Positions 33,144 through 44,644 of a DNA stretch of 64,000 bases are shown here, piece by piece (positions within the stretch are counted from its first letter, which is position 1; every line of letters starts with the position of its first letter). Location of the stretch: positions 7,249,705 through 7,313,704 of the forward strand of contig CM055062.1 in the NCBI GenBank assembly GCA_029204045.2, given 5' to 3'. Below the pieces are notes generated by a model. That model had not been told where the DNA came from. It saw nothing but the letters and a program-made list of their open reading frames with translations, and did not search any database. The DNA comes from Tillandsia leiboldiana (lineage: Eukaryota; Streptophyta; Magnoliopsida; Poales; Bromeliaceae). The position numbers were made by a program, and so were the translations under genes.

Positions 33144-36100
33144 TAGGTTGTAGGTCATGGTGGACTTAGAAACCCTAGGCTTTTGGTTTGACCCTTGGTT
33201 GACTTTGTGAGAGTCGTGATTTTTGCGAGAGTCCTGATTGAGTTTTATACCTCTCCCGAGGGACGGGAGGAGTGATTGGCATGTTTATTCTCCTAAGTGA
33301 TTATGTTGGCTGCAGACAACATAATGCTGTGGAACGGGTGACATGCTTTAGACTCTCGCTGGATTGGGTCGAGTGTTGTTGTGTGCTGTTTTGTTGTTTC
33401 GTCGTGGCGAGCGGTGTCCCCCCGACGTTGGGTTTTGACCCGTGTGCATCCTGTCATGGCAGTTGAGCTTGAGCAGTTGGTTTTGAGCTGGATACCTGGA
33501 TTGAGGTCAGAGAACCCCGGACCCAGATGACAGGATTGTCAGAGGCTTATCAGCGGCTGTGGGAGCAGCTGGTCTTGGTGACACAGTTGTCGGAGCACTG
33601 AGTAGCCCCCTCTGTGCCAAGGTTTAGTGTCGAGGCACCGAGGCAGGGTGGATGGTTGACAGCTGGTGAGCTGTGGGACATGATCGACCAATTGAGCCAT
33701 ATTTGGCAGACGAACCACCCCGACTTGTAAGATTGAGTTTGGAGTCTTTGGAGGCAGAGTCGTGGCTGGTGGTGATGGAGTGATTATTTGAGAGCCTCCC
33801 TGTGCGTGTGAGTGTATGTAGTTATTGAACTGCGCGCTCCAGATTCGAGGGACGAGGCGCATAGGATATATGAGACTGGGAGTGGATTGCGCCAGGACAC
33901 CTTTCTGTTATTCAGTCCCTCCATTGTAGATTTAGACGCCTCGTTGGAGCAGGCACAGTGTATGGAGCGCGGCATTGCAGTTCCTTTGGATAGGGATCTG
34001 TCGCCAGAGGTGAGTTCTGGATTTTGGCGTTTGGCGCCGGATGATGGAGGACAGATCGGCCGGCAGGGGCATGACTAATTTTCTTTCTTGGATGGCGAAT
34101 TCCCGAGATGTCAGAGGTCGAGTGGACCCCGAAGGCGACATCAGTATTTTATCAGAGTGGCGCAGCGATAGCATGGATTTGTTATCTGTGGAGGACCTTA
34201 TTCGTCGCCTCATTGTGGTCAGAGACAGAGGTCGTGCTTCCTAGTGATAGCCCTGATTTTCAGGCAGATTGAGCAACAACCACTTGCTTTGAGCGGATGG
34301 ATCTGTGCCGCCCGGTTGGAGGGCGCCACGGTAGTGGATTGAGTGTCGCAGGTGGGATTTCACCACGGTAGTCGGAGTTAGAGCATGTTCCACTCTTACC
34401 TGGGTTAGAGGCAGATTTGTTACCACGTGCACTAGAGGTACAGGTTCCTGTTGTTGTTGTGCACGTGGAGGAGGCTTTTGGATCATGTCCAGTGCGGCCG
34501 AGACCGCGAGATGCCGGCAGAATTATTGGAAATTATAGCAATTAGGTGTTTTGACCTTATGCTTGAGATTGTTGGGCACTATGCCACAGGATGTTCGACT
34601 GCGGCAAAAGAGGACTTGATCTTCGGCAAGACAGGCAATTGGAGGCTTGCTCGTGGAGGTTGTTAGAGCACTCTGGTTTTAGCGACCGGATGAGAGGTGC
34701 TTACGGCGGCACCGGGACTCAGGGATATCTCTGTTGCCCGCGAGATCCCGTGTGTGGATTCACCTTAGTTGTTGGTAATGCCGCCGGTTAGGGAGATAGA
34801 GATTGTGTTTGATGTGGTTCGAGGGACCGCACCACCCTGGACAGCACCTCATTGGATATCGCCGGTAGGGCTGAGAGAGACCCGATGGCACTGCTGCAGG
34901 GGCCGATGGATCGGGGGGTCTGTTTGACCTAGTGCCACGCCGTTGGTGTACGGTGGGGATGCCACATCGTTGATACACGGATGTGAGGGTCCTTTTATGG
35001 TAACCAGGACCTTATGATGGAATTATACTCCGGCAGTTGGTGTATGATGCGAGTACCCACTTGGTGTTAGACAGCTGAGGACTTCGCCTAGGTGGCGTTT
35101 TGGACGCGGTGGGGGCATTATGAGTTGTTAGTGAGGCCAATGGAATGACGATTGCCCTGGGGATTTCAAGATCTGAGGAATAGTAGGTCCCAGTTGTACT
35201 TGGACTGACTGGGAGTGGTGTTTTCCGTGGATATTTTGATTTACTCCCAGAGTGACTTGGAGTACTAGGAGCACTTTGTGGATGTGCTACCTTGCCCGTG
35301 TGGATGAAGCGGTATGCCAAGTTAGGGAGGTACAAGTTGTAGCTGCAGAAGCATACCTTCTTGGGTCGCTTTGTTCGAGCCGTAGGGACGGCGGTGGAAC
35401 CTGACCAAGTGGATGTTATTCAAGTTGACTGAGACCGACTTTCATTCTTGAGGTGAGAAGCTTCTAGACTTGGCGGTGCCGAGAGAGCATGGCCAATGGA
35501 TAATGTGACTGGTATTAGCGCCAATGCTAGTGTTTCCTGTGTTGGGAGGTGGAATTGTGTGTTTTGGTGATGCCTCCCATTGTGGCGGTAGAGTTACCGT
35601 GGGTGGATCTTCGGTCCACACTTCTTTAGTCCAACCCTGTGAGTGCTGTGGCAGGGTGAAACACTGTTTTTGCAGGCAGCTTGGATTCCACAGTTGAGCC
35701 TTTCTGTACGTCCTTTATTTCCGGTTTGGATTGTTATACCTGGGCGTAGGCCATGCCTGCTTGGCTATCAGTTTTGACTACTCAGCATCTCGAGTGGGAT
35801 TTTCGCGGATCGTTGTTGCTGGTTTGGGATTTTTGACCGCGAGTTTGAGCCTCCGCTTTTTGATCGCCTTTCGAGCCAGTTTTCCCTCCCGTTTACTGAC
35901 GGTTTGGTCCCCGTCAGGGCATCTTTTCGACCCGTGGGTCCGTTGGAGTTATGTTGGCTTGTTGAGTGTCCAACCGTGGCTTGAGATTGTGCCTCTTGAG
36001 GATCCCTTTTGAGGGTAGCTCGTGGTCGAGTAGGCCACTCGGGTGATTTGGATCGAAAGTAACCGAGTGAAGGCCCCAGCTTATTGGATCTTTTTCCTCA

Positions 36101-36512
36101 TAGGATGAATTTGTGGGTATACTTTGGGTGATCCTGGTTGAGTAGACACCAGGAGGTGGTTTGGGGCGTGTTGCGCTGTTGATTATTCTGTTTCCCCCGG
36201 CTCTTGATGGGGCCTCTGTATTGTTTCACGTCTCAGCTCAGGAGTGCTTTGCTTTTGGATCCCTCGCCCGTGATTGACTTGCCCTTCCGTGATCTGTGAT
36301 TGTTGGAGTACGAGGGACGCCCGTTGCGATTTCTGGCTCGGGAGATGAGAAAATCGCATGTCGGGCCATGCCGTACTTGTTGTTGTTGTTGCTGGGGAGT
36401 AATCACGGGGAGTGAGTGATGTTTCGGGAGCTGGAGGCGTTATTGATGAATACCTACCCGTGGTATGTGGGACCCTTGGGGGATTTGAGCTAGTTTCGAG
36501 GACGAAACTTTT
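33144..36512 (+). pseudogene. Degenerate gag-pol of element C
   Basis: About 3.4 kb with no long frame. The gag start codon region is gone (GTGTCCCCCCGACG near 33412, where F has an ATG). A gag trace lies near 33720-33790. An RT-entry trace is at 34775-34860 (MPPVREIEIVFDVV), an RT DILIYSQSDLEY trace at about 35228-35265, and an RNase H trace (GDASH) near 35565. The end GTTTCGAGGACGAAAC (36492) corresponds to the usual C-terminal end of plant gypsy pol. Stops and frameshifts are throughout. Because the LTRs are nearly identical, the decay must predate the last transposition. Confidence 0.85.
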
Positions 36513-36527
36513 CTTAGTGGGGGAGGA
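36513..36527 (+). promoter_or_regulatory. Polypurine tract of C
   Basis: TTAGTGGGGGAGGA directly before the 3' LTR. Confidence 0.9.
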
Positions 36528-39500
36528 TGTGAGGACCTGGATCCCCACGTCGAGATTACTGGATCATCTACAGCTCCCGGAGGCCTATGTGGCGTGTTGG
36601 TGGTATTTGTGCCCCAATTGGACATTAGTGTTGGGCTCAGTGTGTTTAATGGATCACGTGGGTGATCATTGGACTCCGTCGGATCGTTAGAGGTGGTTTC
36701 GCGCGCCAAGGATATTTAAATTGGACTCAGTGCGAAGTTTGGACCAAGGATTACCTTTCCGGATGCCTTCGGCAAATTTTGGAGTTGGAATTTGGCAAAT
36801 CGGACTTCGGATTTGGATTCAGCGCGCGAAAACGGTTAAAACGGACTACCCACTTGTCATTTTTGAGCTTCGGGTACTGTTCATGCCGGAACAGTGTTCC
36901 CGGCGGCGGCGGCAGCGGCGGAGCAGCCGCCGGCGGCGCGGCGGACGGAGGCGCGGGCCGCCCGGTCCACACGGCAGGCGTGCACCGGGGGGCGGGACGC
37001 GTGGCGGCTCAGGAGTGGGCCGGTCCGCGGGGCGCGGTCCACGGGGGAGTGCGGGGCGCACGGTGGACCGGGGTTGACACGTGGCATCATCCTAGAGGTG
37101 GGTTCACGGCGGTTGGTCTACGCAGTTTCGGGATGGCTCATGGTTTGCGGTGCACCGGGCTTGGACACGTGGCAGGTTCGCATTGGTTCGGTCCACAGGA
37201 TTTCGTGCACCGGGTTCACTAGAAAGTGGCCTGACACGTGGCGTTCCCCGATTGGTGGGGCTACTGTGCGCGACAGGGTGGCAGGCGGCGGCGTCAGGCG
37301 CACGTGGGCGCGGTCGGGCGGATTCCCGCGCTTGGGGGAGGACACGTGTCGTCGTCCGCGGGTGGCCACGCGGCGCGACGGGTACGGCTGGAGCGGCTGT
37401 CGCCTGTTTGGCGGGCGACGTGGAGGCCTGGATGGGATTCGGGCGGCTACAGTGTTCGGGCGCGGGGGGTTTCGGGCTGCTACAGTGCGCGCCCGAAAAC
37501 TCCCAGCGCCCGGAAACGGGGACTTATTCGGTATTTTCCCAATTGTTTCTGCTGCCTATAAAAGGCGATCCGAGCTCCCTTTCTTCCCTTTTTCCGCCAT
37601 TTCCAAGCCTCATCTCGCCTGGGTGTCTTCAACAAAGATGATCCCCGAGTTTGGATGCATCTTTCTGCAAAGTTTTGGGATTTTTGGTGGCACGCTTATC
37701 GAGGTTTCTATTTTTATGGCGCGGCGCGACGCTCGTTCGTTTGTGGTCTTCTTCGTCGCGTTTTGGTGCGAGGACCCTCCCGGCCTACCCCGAGCACCTT
37801 TTTCGGTGATTCTTGCGCCGTTGGCTTCACGACAGGTAGGGCTATGTTTCCCATGTTTACTGGTTTTTCCCATTCCGAGCTTTTCATGGGTCTTTCGGAT
37901 CATCTTTTAACCCCTTTTTCTGGGCGGAGTTTTGGGACAGCGGTGCGGTATTTTGGCGATATCTTCGCGCACAGGCATCGGATTGGGGCGATTCAAGAGG
38001 CGATTTGCATCTACACATCACGAGGAATATGCCCAAATTTTCTTGGAATTTTCTGAATATTTCTCGAAGGTGAAGATTATCTGTGAACAGTAATTGTTGC
38101 TACAGTTTTTGAGTGTAGTTTGATTCGGGGTGGTTCCCTTGTCGGAATTGTTTCTCAGTGTAGGAAGCTCGGAATTGGACGTGCAGGTACTCGTTTCGAA
38201 GGTATCGACGCGAGGGTTACTGTGGTATTTTTATTGGATTTTTCGGGGCACTTGCAGCAGGTGAAATATGCGCGGCTTTGGGACTGATTTTCAGATTGTG
38301 TATGTTTGGTTAGTTTTGGAATAAAAGTGTAATGTTGAGCGTTATTATTGTGCCCAGGGGTGTCTTTAGCTGTTTGAAGCCGAGGCTTGCGCGACTTGTA
38401 CCGTGGGTGATATGTTGGCAGATTTTGGACCGCGGGCGTCTACCCACTTCACCGACTTCAGGTTTGCCTTGGGTTAAGCGCTTCAGGTGGGTGAGCTTAT
38501 TATCAGTAATTGTTTAAGGCAATGTTTATGTTGTGGCAAGTATAAGCCCACTTGTGGGGATGTCACCCCTCTATGACTGATGCATGCATGTGTAGGGTAC
38601 ATAGTCTATATTGGCAAGTAGGTAAGCTTGTTATTGATATTGGTATAAATGTTTGCAAGAATAGTATGTATGAGGTGTACTGAGGACTTGCATGAGTTGG
38701 ACATCTATGTGATGATTAGTGTAAGCTTACCTAGGATAATGTTACCCTATGAAATTATGTAACATGCCATGTTAGCACATAGCCTTTCTTGTGATGGATT
38801 ATGCTTGGGACAGGATTTCGTAGCTATGTGCGGATTTGTACTCTGAGGAGTTATTATGATCATTCTATTGTTGAACCCTGAGTTGTGGACAGGTCTAGTT
38901 TCGAGATTCCGGCATGTTGTTTATTCCTAAAGGAACTATTATTACGCTTTACCCCCTTTATTTCCTTGAGGACATTTGCATGCTTGTATGGTCATGTAGT
39001 TAGGCCATCTTTTACTGCTGCACTATTTATGGGAACTTGACTTAGGAGAAACCATGCTTTTCCTTTCTTCGCTTTTGCTGGTCAAGTGGTCAGTGCTGCT
39101 CGGGTTCGAGCAGGGGTCTGGATGGGGTAGTCAGGACTTCGCGTCTGGGACAGGTTGGCTTAGTTGTGGGGCTTTGCGGCAACCGCGGATATTGGGCGGT
39201 TGACCGGATGTTTCTCTATGCACCAGATTTGGGTGTCAGTTTTACTTAGTGGATGGAGTTTCCCACTTATCGTTTAGTTGCATCCGACTGAGGTCGGGTC
39301 TTTCTTTAGTGGTTGAGTTTCCCACTTTGATCTGATTGATGATCAAGTCCTGCTGTTTCGAGATACTGTTGATGTTGATGACAGAGATGCTTTACTCGTG
39401 TGGGTAGCTCCCCTCGAGTGCCGCTCCGGAGTAGGCTTCAGACCGTGTTGGGTTCCGGTCAGACCGTGTTGGGTTCCGGTGAGACCGTGTCGGGTGCCGG

Positions 39501-40636
39501 TCAGACCGTGTTGGGTTCCGGTCATTTGGACAGAGCAGGCAGTGCCGGGTTTTATACCGGTTCATTCGATTGAGTTTATTTCGGTCAAATACTTTTATTG
39601 TTACACTCGTGCCTGGGGGCCGAGTGCAGACTGGTAGTTGAGTTCAGATCAGTGATAGTATTGTTGAGAGCCGTCTGGTTGGCGGTGGTTCCGTGTTGTT
39701 GCGAGTACTTTGACCGCTGTGTGAAAGGTTGAGCGTCATGATTCTATCCGTCTGTGAGGGAGCGTGGATTTTCACCATAGCCTGCATGTTTCTCTACTCG
39801 TTAGCGAGCTTGTCCGTTTGGACGCCCTACGTGATTTCTGCCCGTCAGCGGGAGGTGGTTGTAGGTGGGCGCAGGTTTGACTGGACCAGATGTGGCAGTC
39901 AGTTCGATTGGGTCGGTGGTGCACTTCATGTGCTAGTGGTTGCATACCACTGTTTGGTTCTCCCCTTTTTGCCTTTAGTTAGGGGCAGGATAGCTGTTGA
40001 GAGTCTCCAGCGTACTCATTTCAGTCTTATGACTTGGGTCAGTTTTTGTCTCTTGAGGACTTGGTGGGCAGACCGTCGGGTCTGGCGGTGGTACCCACTG
40101 AGAACTCCCTTTTTGGTGTAGTTCTCACACCCTTTGGGGGTTTCCCCCCTCTTTTTCTCTCCTCTCCTTTGTTTTGCAGAGTCTTAGCAGGTGTTGCCGA
40201 CTCTGTGGTCGTTGATCGTGGCGGGGGAGTCGCGAGCTAGATCCCTACCCGGCGTTGGAGAGTAGCGGTACCCTTCTGAGGAGATTATCAGTAGATTAGC
40301 TGTTTCTTTTTCCCCTTTTGAGAGACTATTGTAGTGAGGATATTTTGTATTGAGTGACTGTACACTGTTGTTTATATATTGGAGTTACCTCCCGGTTGGG
40401 TTTAGAGCTTGTACTCGAGGATTTGTATTATTATTATTTTGGGAGGCAGACAGTGTTGTTTATTTCCAGTTGTACAGTGATTGATTTTAGTTACAGCAGA
40501 TTTTTATTTATAGCTCTGATATCTGTTTAGTTATAGAACTTTTCTTGCAGGTAGGACGCTTCGCCTATGCAGGTTGGCATAGGTGGCGGATCTGTTTGGC
40601 GGGCCCGGGTCGCAGTTTCGACCCCGGGGCGTGACA
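36528..40636 (+). mobile_element. 3' LTR of element C
   Basis: 4109 bp, the same length as the 5' LTR and almost identical to it. Confidence 0.96.
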
Positions 40637-40641
40637 CTATA
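40637..40641. repeat. Target-site duplication of element C, right
   Basis: CTATA, matching 29009-29013. Confidence 0.93.
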
Positions 40642-41032
40642 CAACAGAACTCTTGTTTGGCTTATCTCATCTTCTCTTTCTGGTTTAACTGTTAGTTTAA
40701 TTTGCTTGATTGTGGATCATATTGGATGTTGGTTAGTTAATTAGTTGACACTGTGGATTTAACATACTGTTATGAATTCTTATGCGGCCGTTTTACATTA
40801 AACAAAGGTTTCGAAATCGCTTTCCAAAAACCAAGTGTCGTGTGGGCACAACCTTGAAAACCTCTGGATTTATCCTTTCAAAATATGTAGCCGCCTTATT
40901 ATGAATGCGTAGACGTTTTGGAAAAATTGGGTGTCGGGTGGACACCGTTTGCAAACTCGTAGTTATCTTTTGATGTGATTGAATGGAATTACTTTTCCTT
41001 ACTTTGTTCACTGAGACTGTGTGGTTAGAGAA

Positions 41033-41074
<42 letters not shown>

Positions 41075-41236
41075 AAATGTGACGCCGTGCATATACAAAG
41101 GAGACTCTGTCCGTTTGAAGAGTGAATTTGTGTATGTGGCGGGTCTGACACGCACCGGTGGGCGAGGTCGTTATTTATAAAGAAAAAAAAAATAGATACG
41201 CTTTTCCACTTATCGTTAGACCTCCGGGGCGTGACA
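40642..41236 (+). mobile_element. Solo LTR G, right part
   Basis: Ends CCGGGGCGTGACA followed by TGCCA (41237-41241), the match to 27009-27013. Contains a GTT microsatellite. Confidence 0.88.
41033..41074. repeat. GTT microsatellite
   Basis: About 13-14 uninterrupted GTT units. The poly-Val/poly-Thr open frames over it are artefacts. Confidence 0.95.
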
Positions 41237-41241
41237 TGCCA

Positions 41242-41484
41242 GCAGGTTGTATTTATTTTGGTGAGCTGGGAGAGACAGATGTATTATTTTACAGATGTAC
41301 TGTATTTTATTTCCAGCTTCAGTCTGAGATGTTGTAGTTTTTAGTTCAGCTCTGTTTTTGTTGCTCTTTTATTGTTTCTCTTATATCTAAGCAGGTTGTT
41401 GGCGCTTCGTGTATGCGGGAAATTCCATGTGCACAGCGGATCTGTAGACGGGCCCGGGTTCTGGTTTCCACCCGGGGCGTGACA
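41242..41484 (+). mobile_element. Old gypsy LTR H, last segment
   Basis: Continues LTR H after solo LTR G and ends CACCCGGGGCGTGACA at 41484. Its hairpin is degraded compared with the other LTRs, consistent with greater age. Confidence 0.85.
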
Positions 41485-41487
41485 GCA

Positions 41488-42876
41488 ATGGTCAACACTC
41501 GCATGACCAACAAACTTAAGAGAGCAAGAAAGACTCAAACCGATGGAGACTTAGTTTCTTTGGATGATTCAGAGACCAAATCAGAGGACTGGGATAAGGT
41601 CCTTGAAGAAACCGCAGCAAAAGCTGCAGCGGCATCGAAGGGCAAAGCCCCAGCTTCTACAAAGGCGAAGACTCCGCCTACTGCCGCCGAGAAAGGGAAA
41701 GCACCGATGCAGCCAATGTCTATGAAAAGGAAAAGCGTTGCACGGAAGAGGGGTCGATCTCGTGGAATTGAGATTGAAGAGCCACTTGCGAGTGAGCCAC
41801 CTCCACAGGTTTTTATACATATCAGTACAGAGAGGATGAAAGACTTTGAGAAGCGAGAATGCGTAGGTAAGAGACATGTAAATGTCGCGGCTCTTAGGGA
41901 ACGCTCTGCAGTGTTTGGAACCCTGTTTGATCAAGCACAACTTGCACAAGTCTGCAAATTTTCTGAAACTTCGGGATATTGTCTCCATCTCGTTAGGACT
42001 TTCTACATGTGTGCCACGCAGCTTCAAGATCATGAGGATGGACCTAGAGAATTCAACACAACGGTTCGGAACACCAAACTCACGATCACTCCTAAACTGA
42101 TTGGAGAAGTGCTAGGTATGAGTGCTCAAACCGAAGGGACCCATTACATGAAGGGACATGTTATGACAAATACAACTTGGAGGACGGTTATTGATGGAAT
42201 TTGCATGCCGGATACTCAGTCTGCGGGAAACTTCGTTCTTTCAAAAGAACTTCGACCGGAGTACAGATTTTTGTCAAACATGCAAACAAAGGTTTTTCGT
42301 TGGGATAGAATGCTATTTCTATATCTTCTTGGACACCCCGAAGCTTCTTTGGGATCAAATTTCAATATCCCGTATCTTATCTGGTCAAGGATGGCAAGAT
42401 ATGTGGAAAATGCTCATCCTACCGAGCGACTTCCATTCCCGATGATTATAATGCGTATTTTGAGAAAGTTTGATGTAGATATTCGTTCATCAACTTATAT
42501 GCATAGTCTGGGAACTATCAATGATTCTACAATTGTGAAGTCTCTCTCGAGCAAACCGGATGAGACACCAACACCACCTCGGAGCAAGAAACCTTCAGCC
42601 TCTACAGCACCAGCAGCAACAATAGCACAAGTAGCAGCGACAGCGTATACCTCAGAGGATGAAGCCTCTGTTACGTCAATTTACCGGGAACAACAACGAT
42701 TATTGTCTGAACAAGAGCGGATTGCAATTGAACAAGGTCGGATCTCTACAGACCTTGCAACGATTACTGCAACCCAAGTTGAGTTGAAGAAGAAGTACAA
42801 ATCTCTAGCCAAATTGGTTAAGAAGATTTTCACAAAACTTGGTTGTAGCAGCTCAGACGACAACGACTCAAACTGA
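41488..42876 (+). CDS. Putative plant transposon protein-like, intact ORF
   Basis: A 462-residue open frame without stops. The ATG at 41488 is three bases after the end of gypsy LTR H. An in-frame Met upstream (41413) lies inside the LTR and was not chosen. Residues 1-105 are Lys/Ala/Pro-rich and basic (KRKSVARKRGRSRG). Residues about 108-335 form a globular block (ISTERMKDFEKRECVGKRHV, TLFDQAQLAQVCKFS, VRNTKLTITPKLIGEVLGM, YLIWSRMARYVENA) that I recognise as the putative plant transposon protein domain (PF20167-like). Residues about 385-450 are a predicted coiled coil with many Gln, Glu and Lys. The noncoding tail, purine tract and copia LTR downstream (43539) place it as an extra frame of a copia element, between pol and the 3' LTR. 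Its function is unknown. It is not a recognisable gag, enzyme or envelope-type protein. Confidence 0.7.
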   Translation: MVNTRMTNKLKRARKTQTDGDLVSLDDSETKSEDWDKVLEETAAKAAAASKGKAPASTKAKTPPTAAEKGKAPMQPMSMKRKSVARKRGRSRGIEIEEPLASEPPPQVFIHISTERMKDFEKRECVGKRHVNVAALRERSAVFGTLFDQAQLAQVCKFSETSGYCLHLVRTFYMCATQLQDHEDGPREFNTTVRNTKLTITPKLIGEVLGMSAQTEGTHYMKGHVMTNTTWRTVIDGICMPDTQSAGNFVLSKELRPEYRFLSNMQTKVFRWDRMLFLYLLGHPEASLGSNFNIPYLIWSRMARYVENAHPTERLPFPMIIMRILRKFDVDIRSSTYMHSLGTINDSTIVKSLSSKPDETPTPPRSKKPSASTAPAATIAQVAATAYTSEDEASVTSIYREQQRLLSEQERIAIEQGRISTDLATITATQVELKKKYKSLAKLVKKIFTKLGCSSSDDNDSN

Positions 42877-43538
42877 GTTTTTTTTTGTTCTAATTATTTC
42901 TCTTGCAGGTTTTTACTTTTTGTTCTTGATATTTCTGAACTTTACACTCCCTACTTTTTCATTTTGGCTGATTTTTTGTGACAAAAAGGGGGAGAGAACA
43001 TATAGAATATTGAACTTTGAAGGTAAGTTGAAGGTAAGTTGAACTTGAACATACCCTCTATAGGTAAGTTGAAGGTAAGTTGAACTTGAACATGCCCTCT
43101 ACTAACTATTTGACTAACTATTTGGGCATGTAATATTTCTAACAAGTTACTTGCGATAGCTGACATAATTTTGAACTTATTAAATCGTTTGTATATGGCC
43201 TTTGGACTTTTAATGATTAGATGATATGTGAATCTTTGATTACTTATTCTCATACATATCTGATAATTAATGTCATGATGAGTATAAACTCTATCTCTCT
43301 GACTGCATATTGAATGTTTAAATTCTTGAGGTATCTAATGATTTCTTTTTATCAAGAATTATTTCTTTTGCAGAGAGTACAAGCGTCTAAGTCTAGAGTT
43401 TGTATTAGGAGTTTATCTCTTGTATTTATTTGGATCTTTCATGTACATTTTTGTTATACGGTGATAGCAACAAAAATATCTTTTTGAATTTTTTAAGTGG
43501 ATTATTTTTTTTGTCACGAAACCGCCAAAGGAGGTGAT
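42877..43538 (+). other. Noncoding 3' tail of copia element E
   Basis: AT-rich. It contains a repeat block (43021-43124) and ends in a purine-rich tract CCAAAGGAGGTGA (43524-43538) directly before the LTR. No gene is seen. Confidence 0.65.
43021..43124 (+). repeat. Tandem repeats with splice-donor-like GGTAAGT
   Basis: Two copies of a unit of about 41 bp, each holding two GGTAAGTTGAA motifs, followed by two copies of ACTAACTATTTG. Confidence 0.9.
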
Positions 43539-43762
43539 TGTTAAAGAATTTGTGTTAGCGTATTTCGTGAAGTGTTCTAAGTTTTGAAGATTGAAGATGA
43601 AGAATTGTGGATCACATACATCAATCTCAAGAAAAATAAATTCAAAAGGATCAGGTACGTTTAACTAAATAATTTTGGTGATCCGAAAACATTCTTGTAG
43701 TTCAGAAACACTTAGAATATTTTTCATTGCTTAAAAACCAAAAACTGAACAATTTCAGTGTT

Positions 43763-43993
43763 CAGGATTCGGATCAGGACCATCCAGTCCGGACCTCAAA
43801 CATGGGTTTGTTCATGCGGAATTCTGGTCCCGATCAGCCTCCTTTGAGTTCGGACCCCGAATCTTGTGTTTGCTAAAATCGCATGAACAGTCCGGATCAG
43901 GCCACATCCAGTCCGGACCCCGAACTATTTTTTCAAAAAAATTACTGAAAAAAGACGACAGCCCGTATCAGCCAAATCCAGTCCGGACCGCCG
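43763..43993 (+). repeat. U3 array of TCCGGA-core palindromes
   Basis: Seven or more sites: ATTCGGAT, GTCCGGAC (three or more), GTCCGGAT, GTTCGGAC and a decayed copy. The repeated inverted pair GTTCATGC and GCATGAAC is as in LTR D. Confidence 0.85.
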
Positions 43994-44053
43994 TGCGGGA
44001 AAGTGTTTGTTAAGTCAGTTTTTTATGCTTATCTCTTTCCAAAGGTTTCTAAC

Positions 44054-44063
44054 CTATAAATAA
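44054..44063 (+). promoter_or_regulatory. TATA box of copia LTR E
   Basis: CTATAAATAA, about 60 bp downstream of the palindrome array. Confidence 0.6.
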
Positions 44064-44256
44064 ACCCTGATTTCACATCTAGGGTAATCGAAAAGAAACC
44101 GAAAAATAATAAAAAATCCACATATAGAGAAGAAAGAAAAACATGATTAATTTCATATTTTTTCGTCTATATTGATCAATTTGATTCTAGGGTTTCCAAA
44201 CTCTTAATTCTTGTAGAATCAAATTGATGAATAGTTAGATGGTAATTTCTTGTCTA

Positions 44257-44261
44257 TCAAT
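44257..44261. repeat. Target-site duplication of element F, left
   Basis: TCAAT, repeated at 53570-53574. Confidence 0.92.
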
Positions 44262-44644
44262 TGTGAGGACCCGAATCCCCATTTAAGGGTTTATTGATGG
44301 ATTAGTGGCTTCTGGGAGTGTTTGTGCGCGTGTCGAGCCCAAGAAATGGATTTCCGGTGTAAAATGGGAGCAAGTTGCTTAACCGGAGGCCTTTGGAAAA
44401 TTTTAGAAGTGGAATTGGGCCAAACGGACATCGGATTTGGATTCAGCGTGCGAAAACGATCGAAATGGCCTATTTACTTTTTTTTTCGGAGCCCGGAGGA
44501 GAACACGAATTTCGAGGTGTTTGGACACTGTTCCGGTGGCCGGAGAGGCACCGGCGGTGGCGGCGGCGGCTAGCGACAGAGCGCAGCGGCGGGGGGAGGC
44601 GCAGCCGCTCGGTCCACCGTGGAGGCGTGCACCCGGGCGCTGGC

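Larger units (their letters stand above)
29014..40636 (+). mobile_element. Young non-autonomous gypsy element C, complete
   Basis: An 11,623-bp plus-strand element with two 4109-bp LTRs (29014-33122, 36528-40636), a primer site, a degenerate internal region, a polypurine tract and CTATA target duplications. The LTR copies are offset by exactly 7514 bp throughout. By eye I find only four base differences between them (near 30000, 30200, 30394 and 30517). It inserted into solo LTR G. The closest relative in the window is element B. The pol end motif and initiator-Met primer site suggest a Tekay/Del-type chromovirus ancestor; that is an inference. Confidence 0.96.
43539..44261 (+). mobile_element. 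Copia LTR E, left part (U3 and R)
   Basis: Starts TGTTAAAGAATT after the purine tract. It carries the TCCGGA palindrome array (43763-43993) and a TATA box. It is interrupted at 44261 by element F; TCAAT duplications (44257-44261, 53570-53574) link it to 53575-53859. Confidence 0.88.

Noticed and set aside
41413..41487. Upstream in-frame Met for the 462-residue frame
   Set aside because: It lies inside gypsy LTR H; the native frame must start after the insertion junction.
41485..41489. GCAAT as target duplication of LTR H
   Set aside because: The 5' end of H is missing, so no partner can be checked.
41488..42876. Env-like protein of a SIRE-type element
   Set aside because: No signal peptide or membrane segments are visible; a transposon-associated domain and coiled coil fit better.
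10186..44261. LTR D and LTR E as the two ends of one copia element
   Set aside because: The LTRs are too different from each other, and D already has its own 3' tail next to gag.
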